A stretch of 64,000 nucleotides of DNA from Prochlorococcus marinus XMU1411 (GTDB taxonomy: Bacteria > Cyanobacteriota > Cyanobacteriia > PCC-6307 > Cyanobiaceae), in assembly GCF_017696075.1 (NCBI RefSeq), contig NZ_JAAORI010000004.1:124001-188000 (forward strand), given 5' to 3'. This document shows, one piece after another, positions 54,347 through 63,804 of this stretch; the stretch's first letter is position 1; the number at the start of each line of letters is the position of its first letter. Position numbers and translations under genes: made by a program. The notes beneath the pieces are model-generated. The model had not been told where the DNA came from. It did not search any database and worked only from the letters and a program-made list of their open reading frames with translations.

Positions 54347-55293
54347 CTTATAGATAGTTCTTTTAATCTCTTTACAGTGTAGGCCATCTTACTATCATTT
54401 AAAGTGCCTTCTTTAAAAGCTTTTATAATATCATTAATAGCATCATTTACTGTTTTTTCTGGCTTATATCCAAGAGAGAGCAAAAGATCGCTACATTGCC
54501 TATATGATCTTGGATCGTTTGATTCCTCAACTTGTATATTACAGCTAGGGATTTGATTCTTAACTCTTTTAGCTATATCCATTATTGAGATATTTTCAAA
54601 ACCTGCATTAAAGCAACCTGAAGGAATATTATTTGCATTTAAAAGAAAGAATTCATAAATCCCACAAATATCGTCAATATGAATATTAGGTCTAATTTGA
54701 TTACCACCAAATACTTTAATTAAATTATTTTTCAAAGCAGAATAGGTAAGGATATTTACTGCTACATCTAATCTCATTCTGGGAGAAACTCCACAAACTG
54801 TAGCTGGCCTAATACAAAAAATTTTCATATCATTTTGATAACTAAGAAAAACTCTCTCTGCGACCATTTTGGTTTTGTTATATTCTGAAATAGGGCATAA
54901 ATCAATTTTTTCTGTAACTTTTTCTTTATCACTTATACCGTAAACACTACCAGAACTGGCATAGATAATATTTTCTACTCCTGAATCTAATGCGAAGGAA
55001 GCAATTCTTTGACTAGCAAGTACATTAACTTCCCAGCTTAAAATTGGATTCAATTCAACAGCAGGATCATTCGCAATATTAGCCAAATGAATTATTGTAC
55101 TTACATCCTTAAAATCACTTTTAGATATGTTTCGAATATCCTTTATAACTTTTTCTAAATTTGGATGATTTAATAAATAATCACCAAACCAATTGGTATC
55201 TATTGATTTTACTCTATACCCCATAGCTAAAAGTCTATTAACTAATAGAGTTCCTTTATATCCATTACCACCTGTTACTAGAATTTTTTTCAT
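54343..55293 (-). CDS. NAD-dependent nucleotide-sugar epimerase/dehydratase
   Basis: This extended SDR starts KKILVTGGNGYKGTLLVNRLL, giving about 316 residues from the ATG at 55293; an in-frame ATG at 55317 adds eight residues before the fold and is less likely. STIIHLANIANDPAVELNP, YASSGSVYG, the catalytic Tyr-x3-Lys in SEYNKTKMVAERV and FCIRPATVCGVSPRMR are clear. It looks like the WcaG/UDP-glucose epimerase superfamily, and the substrate cannot be set. It is the first gene of the 55.3-46.9 kb operon, with the promoter in the 183-base gap shared with the next plus-strand gene. Confidence 0.83.
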   Translation of the reverse strand: MKKILVTGGNGYKGTLLVNRLLAMGYRVKSIDTNWFGDYLLNHPNLEKVIKDIRNISKSDFKDVSTIIHLANIANDPAVELNPILSWEVNVLASQRIASFALDSGVENIIYASSGSVYGISDKEKVTEKIDLCPISEYNKTKMVAERVFLSYQNDMKIFCIRPATVCGVSPRMRLDVAVNILTYSALKNNLIKVFGGNQIRPNIHIDDICGIYEFFLLNANNIPSGCFNAGFENISIMDIAKRVKNQIPSCNIQVEESNDPRSYRQCSDLLLSLGYKPEKTVNDAINDIIKAFKEGTLNDSKMAYTVKRLKELSIR

Positions 55294-55476
55294 TAAGAAA
55301 ATGATAAGCTTAGTCAAATAATAACATTATGGTTATTTGGATTTCCTTGATAATTAAATTAAAAAATTTTTGATTTTTATATTTATAAATAATTATGAAT
55401 TATTTTATTATTAATTTTTTTTAGATTATAGAAGCTTTTAAAGTTATTACTTAAGATGAATTGCCTTTTATAAAGA

Positions 55477-56478
55477 GTGATATCAGGATTCAAAAAAAAA
55501 TATAAAAATACAATATTAATCATTGGTTCTAATGGTCAAATTTGCTTACCTATAATAAAAAAAATATTACTTTCGTTGGAATTTAATTTAATTATTTGCT
55601 CTAGGGCAAATAATATTGATAGTTCGTTCTTATTAGATAAAAGTGTTGAATATATAAAAGTAAAGACTTATTCATTTGAAAATATTAAAAGCATATTAGA
55701 AATTTATAAACCTGAAATATTAATATATACCTTAGCAGTTGGATCAGTTAGAGGATTAACTTATGAGACTAATGAAATTAATTTTATTAATAAGATATTG
55801 CCTTTAAAACTTATTAATTACTATGATTCTAACCTTACAAATATAAAACCATTATTTATAACTTTTGGAAGTACAGGTGAGTATTCAGGTTTACCATCAA
55901 ATACCAAAATAAATGCTAATACAAATGCAAAACCAATAACTGATTACCAAAAAACGAAATGGGATTTTTTTAAACTAGCTTTAGAATATTCTTATAAAAG
56001 AAATACTATAAACCATTATCATCTTGTTCTAAGTTCTGTATATGGTGGTAATGAAAATAAAACAAGATTAATACCCAAAGTATATGAATCAATTATTTTC
56101 TTAAAATATTTGGAGGTTATAGACAGTTTAAACAAAAGGGACTATATATCTACAAATGATATTTCTGATATTATTTATAATTTAATTTTAGAAAAAGAAG
56201 ACAATTATAATAAAAATTCCCTTTATACAAAAAGAATAATTTGCTGCTCTGGCGAACGATTAACTAATAAATCTATTGTTTTATTAATATCAAATATTTT
56301 AAAACAAGATATCCATAATATAAAATTTACGGAAGATAAAAATGATAAAGATTTATCTTATTCATTAGAGTTTGAAAGTACTCAATTTACGAGAATTCTA
56401 AGAAGAAAACCTCAAAATATCAATAATATAAAAAAAATAGAAAATTTGATTGAATTAAATATATTTAACAAGCAATAA
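55477..56478 (+). CDS. NAD-dependent epimerase/dehydratase family protein (SDR)
   Basis: The 333-residue protein has a degenerate Rossmann start (ILIIGSNGQICLPIIKKILL). It also has FITFGSTGEYSGLPSN and a Tyr-x3-Lys pair in TDYQKTKWDFFKLAL, followed by LVLSSVYGGNENKTRLIPKV. The active-site Thr/Ser-Tyr-Lys set is intact, so it is probably an active sugar-nucleotide modifying SDR, although the glycine motif is GSNGQ rather than GxxGxxG. The start is a GTG at 55477. It is transcribed divergently from the epimerase at 54343-55293, with which it shares fold but little sequence. Confidence 0.72.
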   Translation: MISGFKKKYKNTILIIGSNGQICLPIIKKILLSLEFNLIICSRANNIDSSFLLDKSVEYIKVKTYSFENIKSILEIYKPEILIYTLAVGSVRGLTYETNEINFINKILPLKLINYYDSNLTNIKPLFITFGSTGEYSGLPSNTKINANTNAKPITDYQKTKWDFFKLALEYSYKRNTINHYHLVLSSVYGGNENKTRLIPKVYESIIFLKYLEVIDSLNKRDYISTNDISDIIYNLILEKEDNYNKNSLYTKRIICCSGERLTNKSIVLLISNILKQDIHNIKFTEDKNDKDLSYSLEFESTQFTRILRRKPQNINNIKKIENLIELNIFNKQ

Positions 56479-56557
56479 ATATTATTTAAAATAATCCTTT
56501 TAAATAGCGATTTTTAAACAAAATAATCTTATATGATAAAATTTTAAAATTTGTAGA

Positions 56558-57865
56558 TTGAGGATTATTTGTTTGATTTTTGTAAAAATAAAAAACTTTT
56601 TAAAAAGATTTTTAAAATTGATAAAAAGAAAAATTTTATTTTTAGATTTTCTTTTACTTCCTTTACAAGCTTTATGGGAAACAATTTATTTAGTAAGAAA
56701 TTTACCCGCCGATTCTCATGTAATTGTTATAAACTCTAACTCAAGTTTTGGTTGGCAAGTTACAACCATGGCATATGCAAAAGAAATCTATAAAAATGAA
56801 AAGATATTAAATTTGCAATTATGTAGTAATAGAACAAATAAAGTCATATATAAAACTTTTGGTAGTAATTTTTCTCAGATATTGTATTCTCCATGGTCTT
56901 TTAGATTAAAGTATAGAAGAGGATTAGATATTTTACTAAGAGCCTTTTTTCAATTATCTACAGTTGTTTTAAATATTAAAAAACCTATTGATGAGGATGA
57001 AAATAAGGATCAATATTCAATTTTAATTTGGTATGAACTTTACAAAATTCAGAGACCAAAAGATAAGCAAAAATATTTTACTGTCTCTAATGGAAAAATT
57101 TCTTTAAAAACAAGAACAAGTGATATTTTTCGTATTAATAGGATGCCTCGAAAAAAAAATGATCGATTAGTTTTACCTAATGAACTTAGATCTTTGGCTA
57201 AAAAAATTATTAATGAAAAAAAGCCTGATTTTGACTTTGATAATTTTGTTCTAATAAATGATCGTAAAGCTAGATCTGAAAATGGATCAGACAAAATCAG
57301 GGGATCAAGCTTTGAGATTTATTCCCTACTTATTGATCAAATTTTAAAAGAGGGTAAAAGCATTGCAATTTATTCAAGTTCAATAGATCCAAAAATAATT
57401 AGTAATACAAATCCTTACTTTTTAGATGCATTTAGCATTAATAATGAAAAAGAATTAATCAATAGTTTTTTACTAACTGAATGCAAACAAATGATATCTC
57501 AAAATTGTGGCGCAATTATAGTGCCCTGGCTTTCAAGTATTCCAATATTGACCATTGATCATTTTCCTCTTTACATTGAACTTTCTAAAGCACAAGATAT
57601 TGTAATGCCTTTAAAATTCAAAAAAAATGGTAGATATGTAAGTTTTAAAAAAATTATTAATAAGTACCCTGAGATCTTTCAAAGTATTTCTAGTTCAACA
57701 CTACCAAGAGGTTTTGAAGTTGAAAAAAATTCTGCAAAAGATCTTTTATATGCATATAAAAATATGTATTTAACAAAATATAATAAATTTCCCGCTGAGG
57801 CTCCATACCTTAAAAGAGGCAAATCTTATTTTTATGATTATTCTTTAATAGAACAATCTCAGTAA
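56558..57865 (+). CDS. Putative glycosyltransferase, TIGR04372-like
   Basis: The 435-residue protein has a basic start and a hydrophobic segment FLDFLLLPLQALWETIYLV, then HVIVINSNSSFGWQVTTMAY. A central NFVLINDRKARSENGSDK and RGSSFEIYSLLIDQIL follow. Near the C terminus TECKQMISQNCGAIIVPWL matches the donor-site region. These features resemble the poorly characterised TIGR04372 glycosyltransferase family (N-terminal helix, conserved central arginine strand, late Gly/Pro-rich loop). The likeness is moderate. The start is a TTG at 56558; no ATG gives the leader helix. It lies between the epimerase and a convergent GT2 gene. Confidence 0.45.
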   Translation: MRIICLIFVKIKNFLKRFLKLIKRKILFLDFLLLPLQALWETIYLVRNLPADSHVIVINSNSSFGWQVTTMAYAKEIYKNEKILNLQLCSNRTNKVIYKTFGSNFSQILYSPWSFRLKYRRGLDILLRAFFQLSTVVLNIKKPIDEDENKDQYSILIWYELYKIQRPKDKQKYFTVSNGKISLKTRTSDIFRINRMPRKKNDRLVLPNELRSLAKKIINEKKPDFDFDNFVLINDRKARSENGSDKIRGSSFEIYSLLIDQILKEGKSIAIYSSSIDPKIISNTNPYFLDAFSINNEKELINSFLLTECKQMISQNCGAIIVPWLSSIPILTIDHFPLYIELSKAQDIVMPLKFKKNGRYVSFKKIINKYPEIFQSISSSTLPRGFEVEKNSAKDLLYAYKNMYLTKYNKFPAEAPYLKRGKSYFYDYSLIEQSQ

Positions 57866-57886
57866 TTTATGATTATTTGATTTCTT

Positions 57887-59158
57887 TTAAAAAACCATTT
57901 CAATAACTTCACTTGAGGGATATTTTAGTAACGTTTTATTAGTTAATTTTTTTATAAGAGTTTCACTTTGATTTATGATTATAAATCTAAAATTAAATTT
58001 TTCCTTTAAAGAAAATTCATCCAGCTTCATTATTGGAATAAAATCTTGATTACTTAAATTATAAGTTCCATTTCTTGCATCATCTAAAATCACACTAACC
58101 TTTATATTGTGTTTTAAAAATAATAATCTTGAGAAAACAAATGTAAGTGGAGATGCAAGCCAAAAACAATATTTAATATTTTTATCTGAATCAATTATTT
58201 TTTTTAAACATAACTCTAGGTCCTGAGAAAGTCTATCAATTTTTATATCAATTTCATTATTTAAATTATTTTTGAATATATTTTTATAAATTGAGTTTAT
58301 TTTGCATTCTTTAATATTATCAATTGTTGAGTTTTTAGAAAAAAAATTATGTATTGCCACAGATCTTATAAATGAATCTTGATAGAATTTATATAAATCA
58401 ATCTTTGTTTTTGAAATTAATTTATTTTTCTCAAATTGCAAAAGTGAAAATGATTTATTAAGTATTCTTAAATATGATTTAGTAACTGAGTCACCTATAT
58501 AGCTTGATAGACCTAAATTATATGTTTTATGAAGAACAATTTTTGGATAAAAAGACCATGTTTTTGATTTTAGAAGATATTCCAATAAAAAAATTACATC
58601 TTCCCCAACTATTGCATCAATAAATTGAATTGAATACTTTTTTATAATTGAGTTTTTAAATATAACACCCCAACATTCACCCATTCTTAATTTATACTTA
58701 CATATTAAAAAATATAAAATATCAATATTAATTTCTTTATTTATTTGATCTGATATTTGTAGAATTTCCTTTTCAAAATTGACTTGAGAATTTCTATATG
58801 GAACTAACTTTGAAAAAAATATCATATCTGATTTAAGAAAATATTCTTCCTGTTCAATTGTGAAATTACTTTCTTTGAGATAGTCATCTGAATCTATGAA
58901 GAAAAAATAATCACTTGAAACAGCCTCTAGAGCTATCTGCCTATTTTTTCCGACTCCTTTATTGCTTTCAGAAGTTATAATTTTATGCTCTCTACCTTTT
59001 AAAAGATTTCTTGCGATTTCAATCGTTTTATCTTTAGAAAAATCATCAGATATGATAATTCTTACAGGTAAACCCAAGATTTTTTTTGGTATTGATTCTA
59101 TGCATTTGTTTATTACTTTCTCGTCATTAAAAGTAGTAATTAAACAATCAATTTTCAT
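57887..59158 (-). CDS. Glycosyltransferase family 2 with C-terminal extension
   Basis: The GT-A fold occupies residues 1-220 of 423. CLITTFNDEKVINKCIESIP lies at the N terminus, then IISDDFSKDKTIEIARNLL, GVGKNRQIALEAV and FFIDSDDYLKESNF, which holds the Asp-x-Asp metal motif. IVGEDVIFLLEYLL gives the Glu-Asp catalytic base region. The C-terminal 200 residues hold no recognised catalytic motif, but contain a KYCFWLASPLTFVFSRLLFL stretch and a Rossmann-like KVSVILDDARNG segment similar to the one starting the radical SAM protein next to it. The donor and acceptor are unknown. It converges with the TIGR04372-like gene at 22 bases. Confidence 0.85.
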   Translation of the reverse strand: MKIDCLITTFNDEKVINKCIESIPKKILGLPVRIIISDDFSKDKTIEIARNLLKGREHKIITSESNKGVGKNRQIALEAVSSDYFFFIDSDDYLKESNFTIEQEEYFLKSDMIFFSKLVPYRNSQVNFEKEILQISDQINKEINIDILYFLICKYKLRMGECWGVIFKNSIIKKYSIQFIDAIVGEDVIFLLEYLLKSKTWSFYPKIVLHKTYNLGLSSYIGDSVTKSYLRILNKSFSLLQFEKNKLISKTKIDLYKFYQDSFIRSVAIHNFFSKNSTIDNIKECKINSIYKNIFKNNLNNEIDIKIDRLSQDLELCLKKIIDSDKNIKYCFWLASPLTFVFSRLLFLKHNIKVSVILDDARNGTYNLSNQDFIPIMKLDEFSLKEKFNFRFIIINQSETLIKKLTNKTLLKYPSSEVIEMVF

Positions 59159-59202
59159 TTTTTATTTCTAAATGTACTAAAAAAAAAATTTAACAGACTT
59201 TA

Positions 59203-60417
59203 TTAATACTTTCTGTATTCAAGAGGCTTCTTAGTCTGAATTGCGGGATCAATTTGTGGAGAATCCCATGATCTACCTTTGCAATAATTACAAGCAGGCA
59301 AATATTTAATATCCTTTGTATATTTAACAATATCTTTAGGGCTAGCTGTAATTTCAACATAATTTTCTTTATTATGAGGTATTCCTTGAAGCCTGTCAGC
59401 ATTAGCAGCGAATGGGCATCTATATATTTTGTTATCTGTCAAAGTTAATAAATTTTTGCCACAACAATTTTCAAAAAGAACCTCTAGCTCTTCTTTTGTT
59501 CTATCTTCGTGAATAATTCTTCCACTATCAGTCCACCATTCAGGAGAGTGCGCTCTGTAGGGGATTTTCAATTGATCAAGACCTTCTGTTACCTGTTTCA
59601 ACTGTCTTGACAGTTCTTCTCCATAGTTAGTTATTTGAAAACTTATTTTCTTTAGATTAGATCCATTATTTTTTAGCTTTTCAATATTTAATGGCACAGT
59701 AGCATTTGTAAAAAGGACGACATAACTAACCTTCTTTAGATTTGAGGAATAAGCGATCATGTCATATATGTGTCTGTTAACGAATGGTTCACCTCCTATC
59801 AATCTTATTTCGTATAGATGATCAATCTTTGATAACAAAATTTCTATCTCATTTATCATTTGATCTACTTCAATGTTTTCTGGCTTTTTATAGTATTGCA
59901 TCAAGTTTGAACAATCTTGGCATTTCATAGAACATCTCTCAGTTACTAATATATCGATACTTCTTAAAAAGATTCCTTGCCCCAAAAAATAAGACGAATG
60001 TGACTCTTTAACTGCATTTAGAAAATAACCTAAAAATTCTCCACTAACATCAGCAACTTCTGATAATGGATGATCATTCAAAAAAAGTCCTAATGGAACT
60101 TGTAAATCAGGATTTAGATCTAAACCTTTTTGCCAGGTTTCAGATATCTCAGTAACAGTATTAATTATTAAAACTTTACCTTTATTTTTTGTAATCTTTC
60201 TTTCTAATAGATCTTTATAGTAAATAACCTTGGTACCATTATGTTCATGCGTTGATTTCTTTAAGTCACACTCTATAAAACCCAGAACTTTGATTTTTCC
60301 ATTTAATTTATCGTTAATCCATTTACCAGCCGAAGCGAATCCATATATATATATATAATCATAATCCTCAACTAAGTTAAGGAGATCTTGCCAATTTCGT
60401 TTTTTATTAAAATTCAT
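59203..60417 (-). CDS. Radical SAM protein with N-terminal Rossmann-like domain
   Basis: The 404-residue protein has two parts. Residues 15-120 form a Rossmann-like domain (YIYIYGFASAGKWINDKL, KVLGFIECD) of the kind found in front of sugar and FkbM enzymes. From residue 155 there is a radical SAM domain with the cluster motif Cys162-x3-Cys166-x2-Cys169 (RCSMKCQDCSN) and EIRLIGGEPFVNRHIYDMI, the GGE motif that holds SAM. Later Cys residues in ENCCGKNLL, YRCPFAANA and ACNYCKGR suggest a SPASM-like auxiliary cluster. It may remodel a sugar or an attached peptide. Polysaccharide-linked examples exist, but its reaction is unknown. Confidence 0.85.
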   Translation of the reverse strand: MNFNKKRNWQDLLNLVEDYDYIYIYGFASAGKWINDKLNGKIKVLGFIECDLKKSTHEHNGTKVIYYKDLLERKITKNKGKVLIINTVTEISETWQKGLDLNPDLQVPLGLFLNDHPLSEVADVSGEFLGYFLNAVKESHSSYFLGQGIFLRSIDILVTERCSMKCQDCSNLMQYYKKPENIEVDQMINEIEILLSKIDHLYEIRLIGGEPFVNRHIYDMIAYSSNLKKVSYVVLFTNATVPLNIEKLKNNGSNLKKISFQITNYGEELSRQLKQVTEGLDQLKIPYRAHSPEWWTDSGRIIHEDRTKEELEVLFENCCGKNLLTLTDNKIYRCPFAANADRLQGIPHNKENYVEITASPKDIVKYTKDIKYLPACNYCKGRSWDSPQIDPAIQTKKPLEYRKY

Positions 60418-60840
60418 TATTATTGATAAAAAAAGCTTATAAAATAAATTTATTCTATATTATTTTTTAGATAATGAACTACATATTCCTAAATAAAAAT
60501 AATTTATTTAATAATAAGTAGAAATTTTTAATTTATAAATTATTATATTTAATTTTCTATATTTTTTAAAATTAGAAAAATTAATTTTAATATTAATGTA
60601 AAATTAGAATTAAAATTAACTGCTAATTTTTGTAATTTATTAATAAGTAATTTAAGTATATATTGGCAATAGATTCATTTTTAAGATTAGATAAAAAACT
60701 ATTATTTATTAATAAAATCTTATTAAATAATGCTATCTAATTAAAATCTATCACAGCTTATATTATTTATTAAATTATACTGCTGAACTTAAGTTTAATT
60801 TAGATTTATGTGCCAATTACGTTGAATCATAAAATTTACA
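60418..60840. other. Intergenic stretch, no gene seen
   Basis: The stretch is over 400 bases of extreme A/T content with stops in all frames. No hairpin followed by a T-run and no coding-like segment was recognised until about 60841, where the decayed FkbM frame begins. Confidence 0.45.
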
Positions 60841-61189
60841 AATGATAGGATTTTAAATATAAATAGAAGAGAGTATGGGACTATTTATTTTTCTTATTAT
60901 GAATTCGGTTGAAATCTAAATACATTTGATTTATATAAACTTGATGAATTAATTATCTTTAGCCATATTACTTTAATGAAAGAGAGGCTATATGTAAGAC
61001 GAATCAATTTTAAATAAAAACCCTACCTAATTCAGAAATCATCAAAGGTATTGATTTAATAAAGCTTAATAAAGAGGGATTTTTTTACAAAAGAAAAGTT
61101 GGGAGTCAGTTTCTGATTTTGATGATAAGCCTTTATGCCATAAGGATGTTATTTTATTTATTTCAATTAATAGAGAGCAGCGTTTTTAA
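60841..61189 (+). pseudogene. Remnant of an FkbM-family methyltransferase
   Basis: A broken plus-strand frame reads NRREYGTIYFSYYEFG, a TGA, then NLNTFDLYKLDELIIFSHI up to a stop near 61014. In another frame (61082-61189) it resumes as LQKKSWESVSDFDDKPLCHK and VILFISINREQRF. The first part resembles the start of marine FkbM proteins (YELIIF-type segment before the SAM-binding strand). The last part resembles their ending (SQK-x-W...V-x-D...LFISN). The SAM-binding and catalytic middle is missing, so it is a deletion remnant. Family assignment is from pattern memory and should be tested by a profile search. Confidence 0.5.
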
Positions 61190-61314
61190 GTAAAAATTTC
61201 CAAAATAGATTTTATTTAGCCTTTTTTCATAAAGTTCTAAAAAAGTTAAAAAAATGGGAGCAATTTTTAAATTTATCCAAATGTTTTATAATTAAAGAAG
61301 TAAAAAGTACCAGT

Positions 61315-63330
61315 TTGAAAAATATTCAAAGCTTAAAAAATAAGCTTTATAGAAAAGAAATTGATGGACTAAGAGGAGTTGCTGTAATAGCAGTAATTAT
61401 AAATCACTTTAATAGTAAATTTCTAAGTTCAGGTTATTTAGGTGTTGATATCTTTTTTGTTATTTCTGGATTTGTTATTACATCATCTATTGATAGAAAT
61501 TCTTACAAAAATTTTCTTGATTTTTTAATAAGCTTTTATGAAAAAAGAGTTAAAAGAATATTACCTACACTAATTTTATTTGTTGTATTAACATCTCTCT
61601 TTATTTGCTTTATAATCCCTGGCCCAGATTACTATCTCATACTTGGGAGAAGATCTTTATTAGGTATTTCAAATATCCTACTTTATAAAAATTCAACTGA
61701 CTATTTTGCTGCTGCAGCAGATCTTAATCCTTTTTTACACACATGGTCATTATCAGTTGAAGAACAATTCTATTTTCTTTTTCCATTTTTAATATGGTTT
61801 ACAGGTTTTGCAAAAAAAAATAAAAATGGTTTAAAAAATTTCTATTTAGTTTTAACTTTACTTACGAGTATATCTCTTATTAGTTTCCTCTCTTTTTATG
61901 AGAAAAATTTTTCGGCCACATATTTTTTAATGCCTTTTAGGTTTTGGGAAATTGGTATTGGATCATTATCTTATTTATTACTTAAAAGTGATCCTGAAAA
62001 TAAATTATCTTTGGCATTTAAAAAATTCTTTAATGAAAAGATTTCTAATTTTTTATTTCTAATAATAATTTTATTATTATTTGTTCCAAATAATTTTGGT
62101 AAATTTTCATCGATATTGATAGTATTTTCAACTGCGATTCTTATCTTTTCAATAAAAAAATCTTCTATTTCATACAAAATACTTACTAATGGAAAATTAC
62201 TAAAAATAGGTTTATTGTCATATTCACTTTATCTTTGGCATTGGGGAATTATTGTTTTTAGTCGATGGACAATAGGGATCCATTGGTGGTCAATTCCAAT
62301 TCAAATTTCATTTATTTATTTTTTGGCATTACTAACATATCTATTTGTAGAAAGACCTATAAGAAATTTTAGAAATAAAAAAAAATCTACTTATTTTTCT
62401 GCTTTTTTAACTCTAATAAGTTTGTATAGTGGCCTCAAGTATTTTTCTTTACAAGAAAATTTTATTTCTAATATTTATCGGCTAAATCCATTATCGGATG
62501 AACTCATAAATTCAAAAAAATGGACTTCAACTGAAGTTAGATGTTTAGATCTTAATACATCATTAATTCACAATTATAATTGCAAAAAAGTTGCTATCAA
62601 TCCAAAGCTTAAAAACCTTATAATTATTGGTGATTCTCATGGCCAACAAGCCACTTTCATAGTAAATAAATCTTTAACAAAGGGTGAATATAATCATGGT
62701 TATATTCAACCGAAAAATTATGGAGATAAAGATTTACCTGGGGTTTTATACGGACTTGGAAATCTTGAAGAAGCAGAATTAATGCAATATATTCTAGATA
62801 ATGTAAAAACAGGAGATATTATTGTAATCGCATTTCACAGAGGTAGATTTAATAATTTGGTCGATCATCATATAGATCTCTCAAAAGATAGGAAACTTAC
62901 TAAAAGAGGAATTAAATCAGCACATACAATCTTTAAAATAGGTAGAAAAATAAATTCAAAAGGAGGAAAATTGATATTATTTAGAGATACTCCACTTCTT
63001 CCAGAAAATGTTAAAGATGTCTCAATTTGCAATACTTGGAGAAAACTAAATTTAAAAGATTGCGAGATTTCATTAAATCAAGATTTACACACAAGACTCA
63101 TGCAAGACAAAGTCTTTGATCTTGCAATTAAATTATCCAAAGATCAAGGATTTGAAATTTATTCTTGGGACCCAATTTTTCATTTATATGAAGATAAAAA
63201 AGAATTTAAAGATATAGATAAATTTGGTAATTTGTTGATGCAAGATCAAAATCATATTACTAAGTTTACAGGAAATAAATTAAGTAAATTTTTTAAGCAA
63301 TTCTTATATGAAAAAAAGATTATAAATTAA
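61315..63330 (+). CDS. Acyltransferase 3 (OafA-like) with SGNH domain
   Basis: The 671-residue integral membrane protein probably O-acylates the polysaccharide. It starts YRKEIDGLRGVAVIAVIINH with the catalytic His, then YLGVDIFFVISGFVI, EKRVKRILPTL, and WSLSVEEQFYFLFPFLIWF. About ten helices run to residue 375. The periplasmic C-terminal part holds a complete-looking SGNH set: LIIGDSHGQQATF (GDSH), then a Gly/Asn region and DQNHITKFTG with Asp-x-x-His. This is the classic OafA-type two-domain form. The start is a TTG at 61315, since no in-frame ATG precedes the conserved region. A shorter, variant relative lies at 29637-31400. Confidence 0.88.
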   Translation: MKNIQSLKNKLYRKEIDGLRGVAVIAVIINHFNSKFLSSGYLGVDIFFVISGFVITSSIDRNSYKNFLDFLISFYEKRVKRILPTLILFVVLTSLFICFIIPGPDYYLILGRRSLLGISNILLYKNSTDYFAAAADLNPFLHTWSLSVEEQFYFLFPFLIWFTGFAKKNKNGLKNFYLVLTLLTSISLISFLSFYEKNFSATYFLMPFRFWEIGIGSLSYLLLKSDPENKLSLAFKKFFNEKISNFLFLIIILLLFVPNNFGKFSSILIVFSTAILIFSIKKSSISYKILTNGKLLKIGLLSYSLYLWHWGIIVFSRWTIGIHWWSIPIQISFIYFLALLTYLFVERPIRNFRNKKKSTYFSAFLTLISLYSGLKYFSLQENFISNIYRLNPLSDELINSKKWTSTEVRCLDLNTSLIHNYNCKKVAINPKLKNLIIIGDSHGQQATFIVNKSLTKGEYNHGYIQPKNYGDKDLPGVLYGLGNLEEAELMQYILDNVKTGDIIVIAFHRGRFNNLVDHHIDLSKDRKLTKRGIKSAHTIFKIGRKINSKGGKLILFRDTPLLPENVKDVSICNTWRKLNLKDCEISLNQDLHTRLMQDKVFDLAIKLSKDQGFEIYSWDPIFHLYEDKKEFKDIDKFGNLLMQDQNHITKFTGNKLSKFFKQFLYEKKIIN

Positions 63331-63499
63331 TCTTTAGCTTTATTTTTAATTCTAAAAAGAGTTATTTTAAAACTGCATATTTACTCTAGAACTTATTATA
63401 TTATTTATGCCAATTTCAAATTAAAGGTATATAAAATTTATAATTTAAACTTATTTTTTGCCCTTTATTATTTTTAACTTTAATTGATGATATATTCAG
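63331..63499. other. Leader part of the 474-base gap before the ABC exporter gene, no gene seen
   Basis: A/T-rich spacer following the acyltransferase gene. No terminator or coding remnant was recognised in this first part. The rest of the gap is covered by the interrupted frame listed next. Confidence 0.4.
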
Positions 63500-63790
63500 A
63501 TAAATAATCTAATAAAAATTTTGTTACCAGAGCAGCTTGGTTATATGGGGTCTCATTTTAAACATGGCAATTTAACCAAAAAAAAGTTTATTAGGGTTCA
63601 TTAATACTACTTAAAACTCTTTAGAAATAAAAGCAAAAAAATATTTACTAATGGAATTATAGATACTTTTCCAAGTTCTCCTCTGATAATAATACTATTA
63701 AGCAATGGATAAACTTTAAGTCAAACACCCCATTAAAACTTAGAGTGTCTAGATTCGTTTCATGGTATAGTGATTCAAAAAAAAAAAAAA
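63500..63790 (+). pseudogene. Interrupted coding-like frame of unknown family
   Basis: One plus-strand frame gives LLPEQLGYMGSHFKHGN, then after TAA codons LFRNKSKKIFTNGIIDTFP, PLIIILLSNG and LECLDSFHGIVIQ. Three stops occur in about 95 codons, fewer than expected in DNA of this composition, and the residue mix looks protein-like. I do not recognise the family. It ends in a run of 16 A (63777-63792) just before the ABC exporter start. A chance frame is possible. Confidence 0.28.
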
Positions 63791-63804
63791 AATAATAATA
63801 TATT

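Noticed and set aside
59190-59402. 70-codon minus-strand frame overlapping the radical SAM gene
   Set aside because: It lies in a different frame within the conserved C-terminal part of the radical SAM protein, so it is a shadow.
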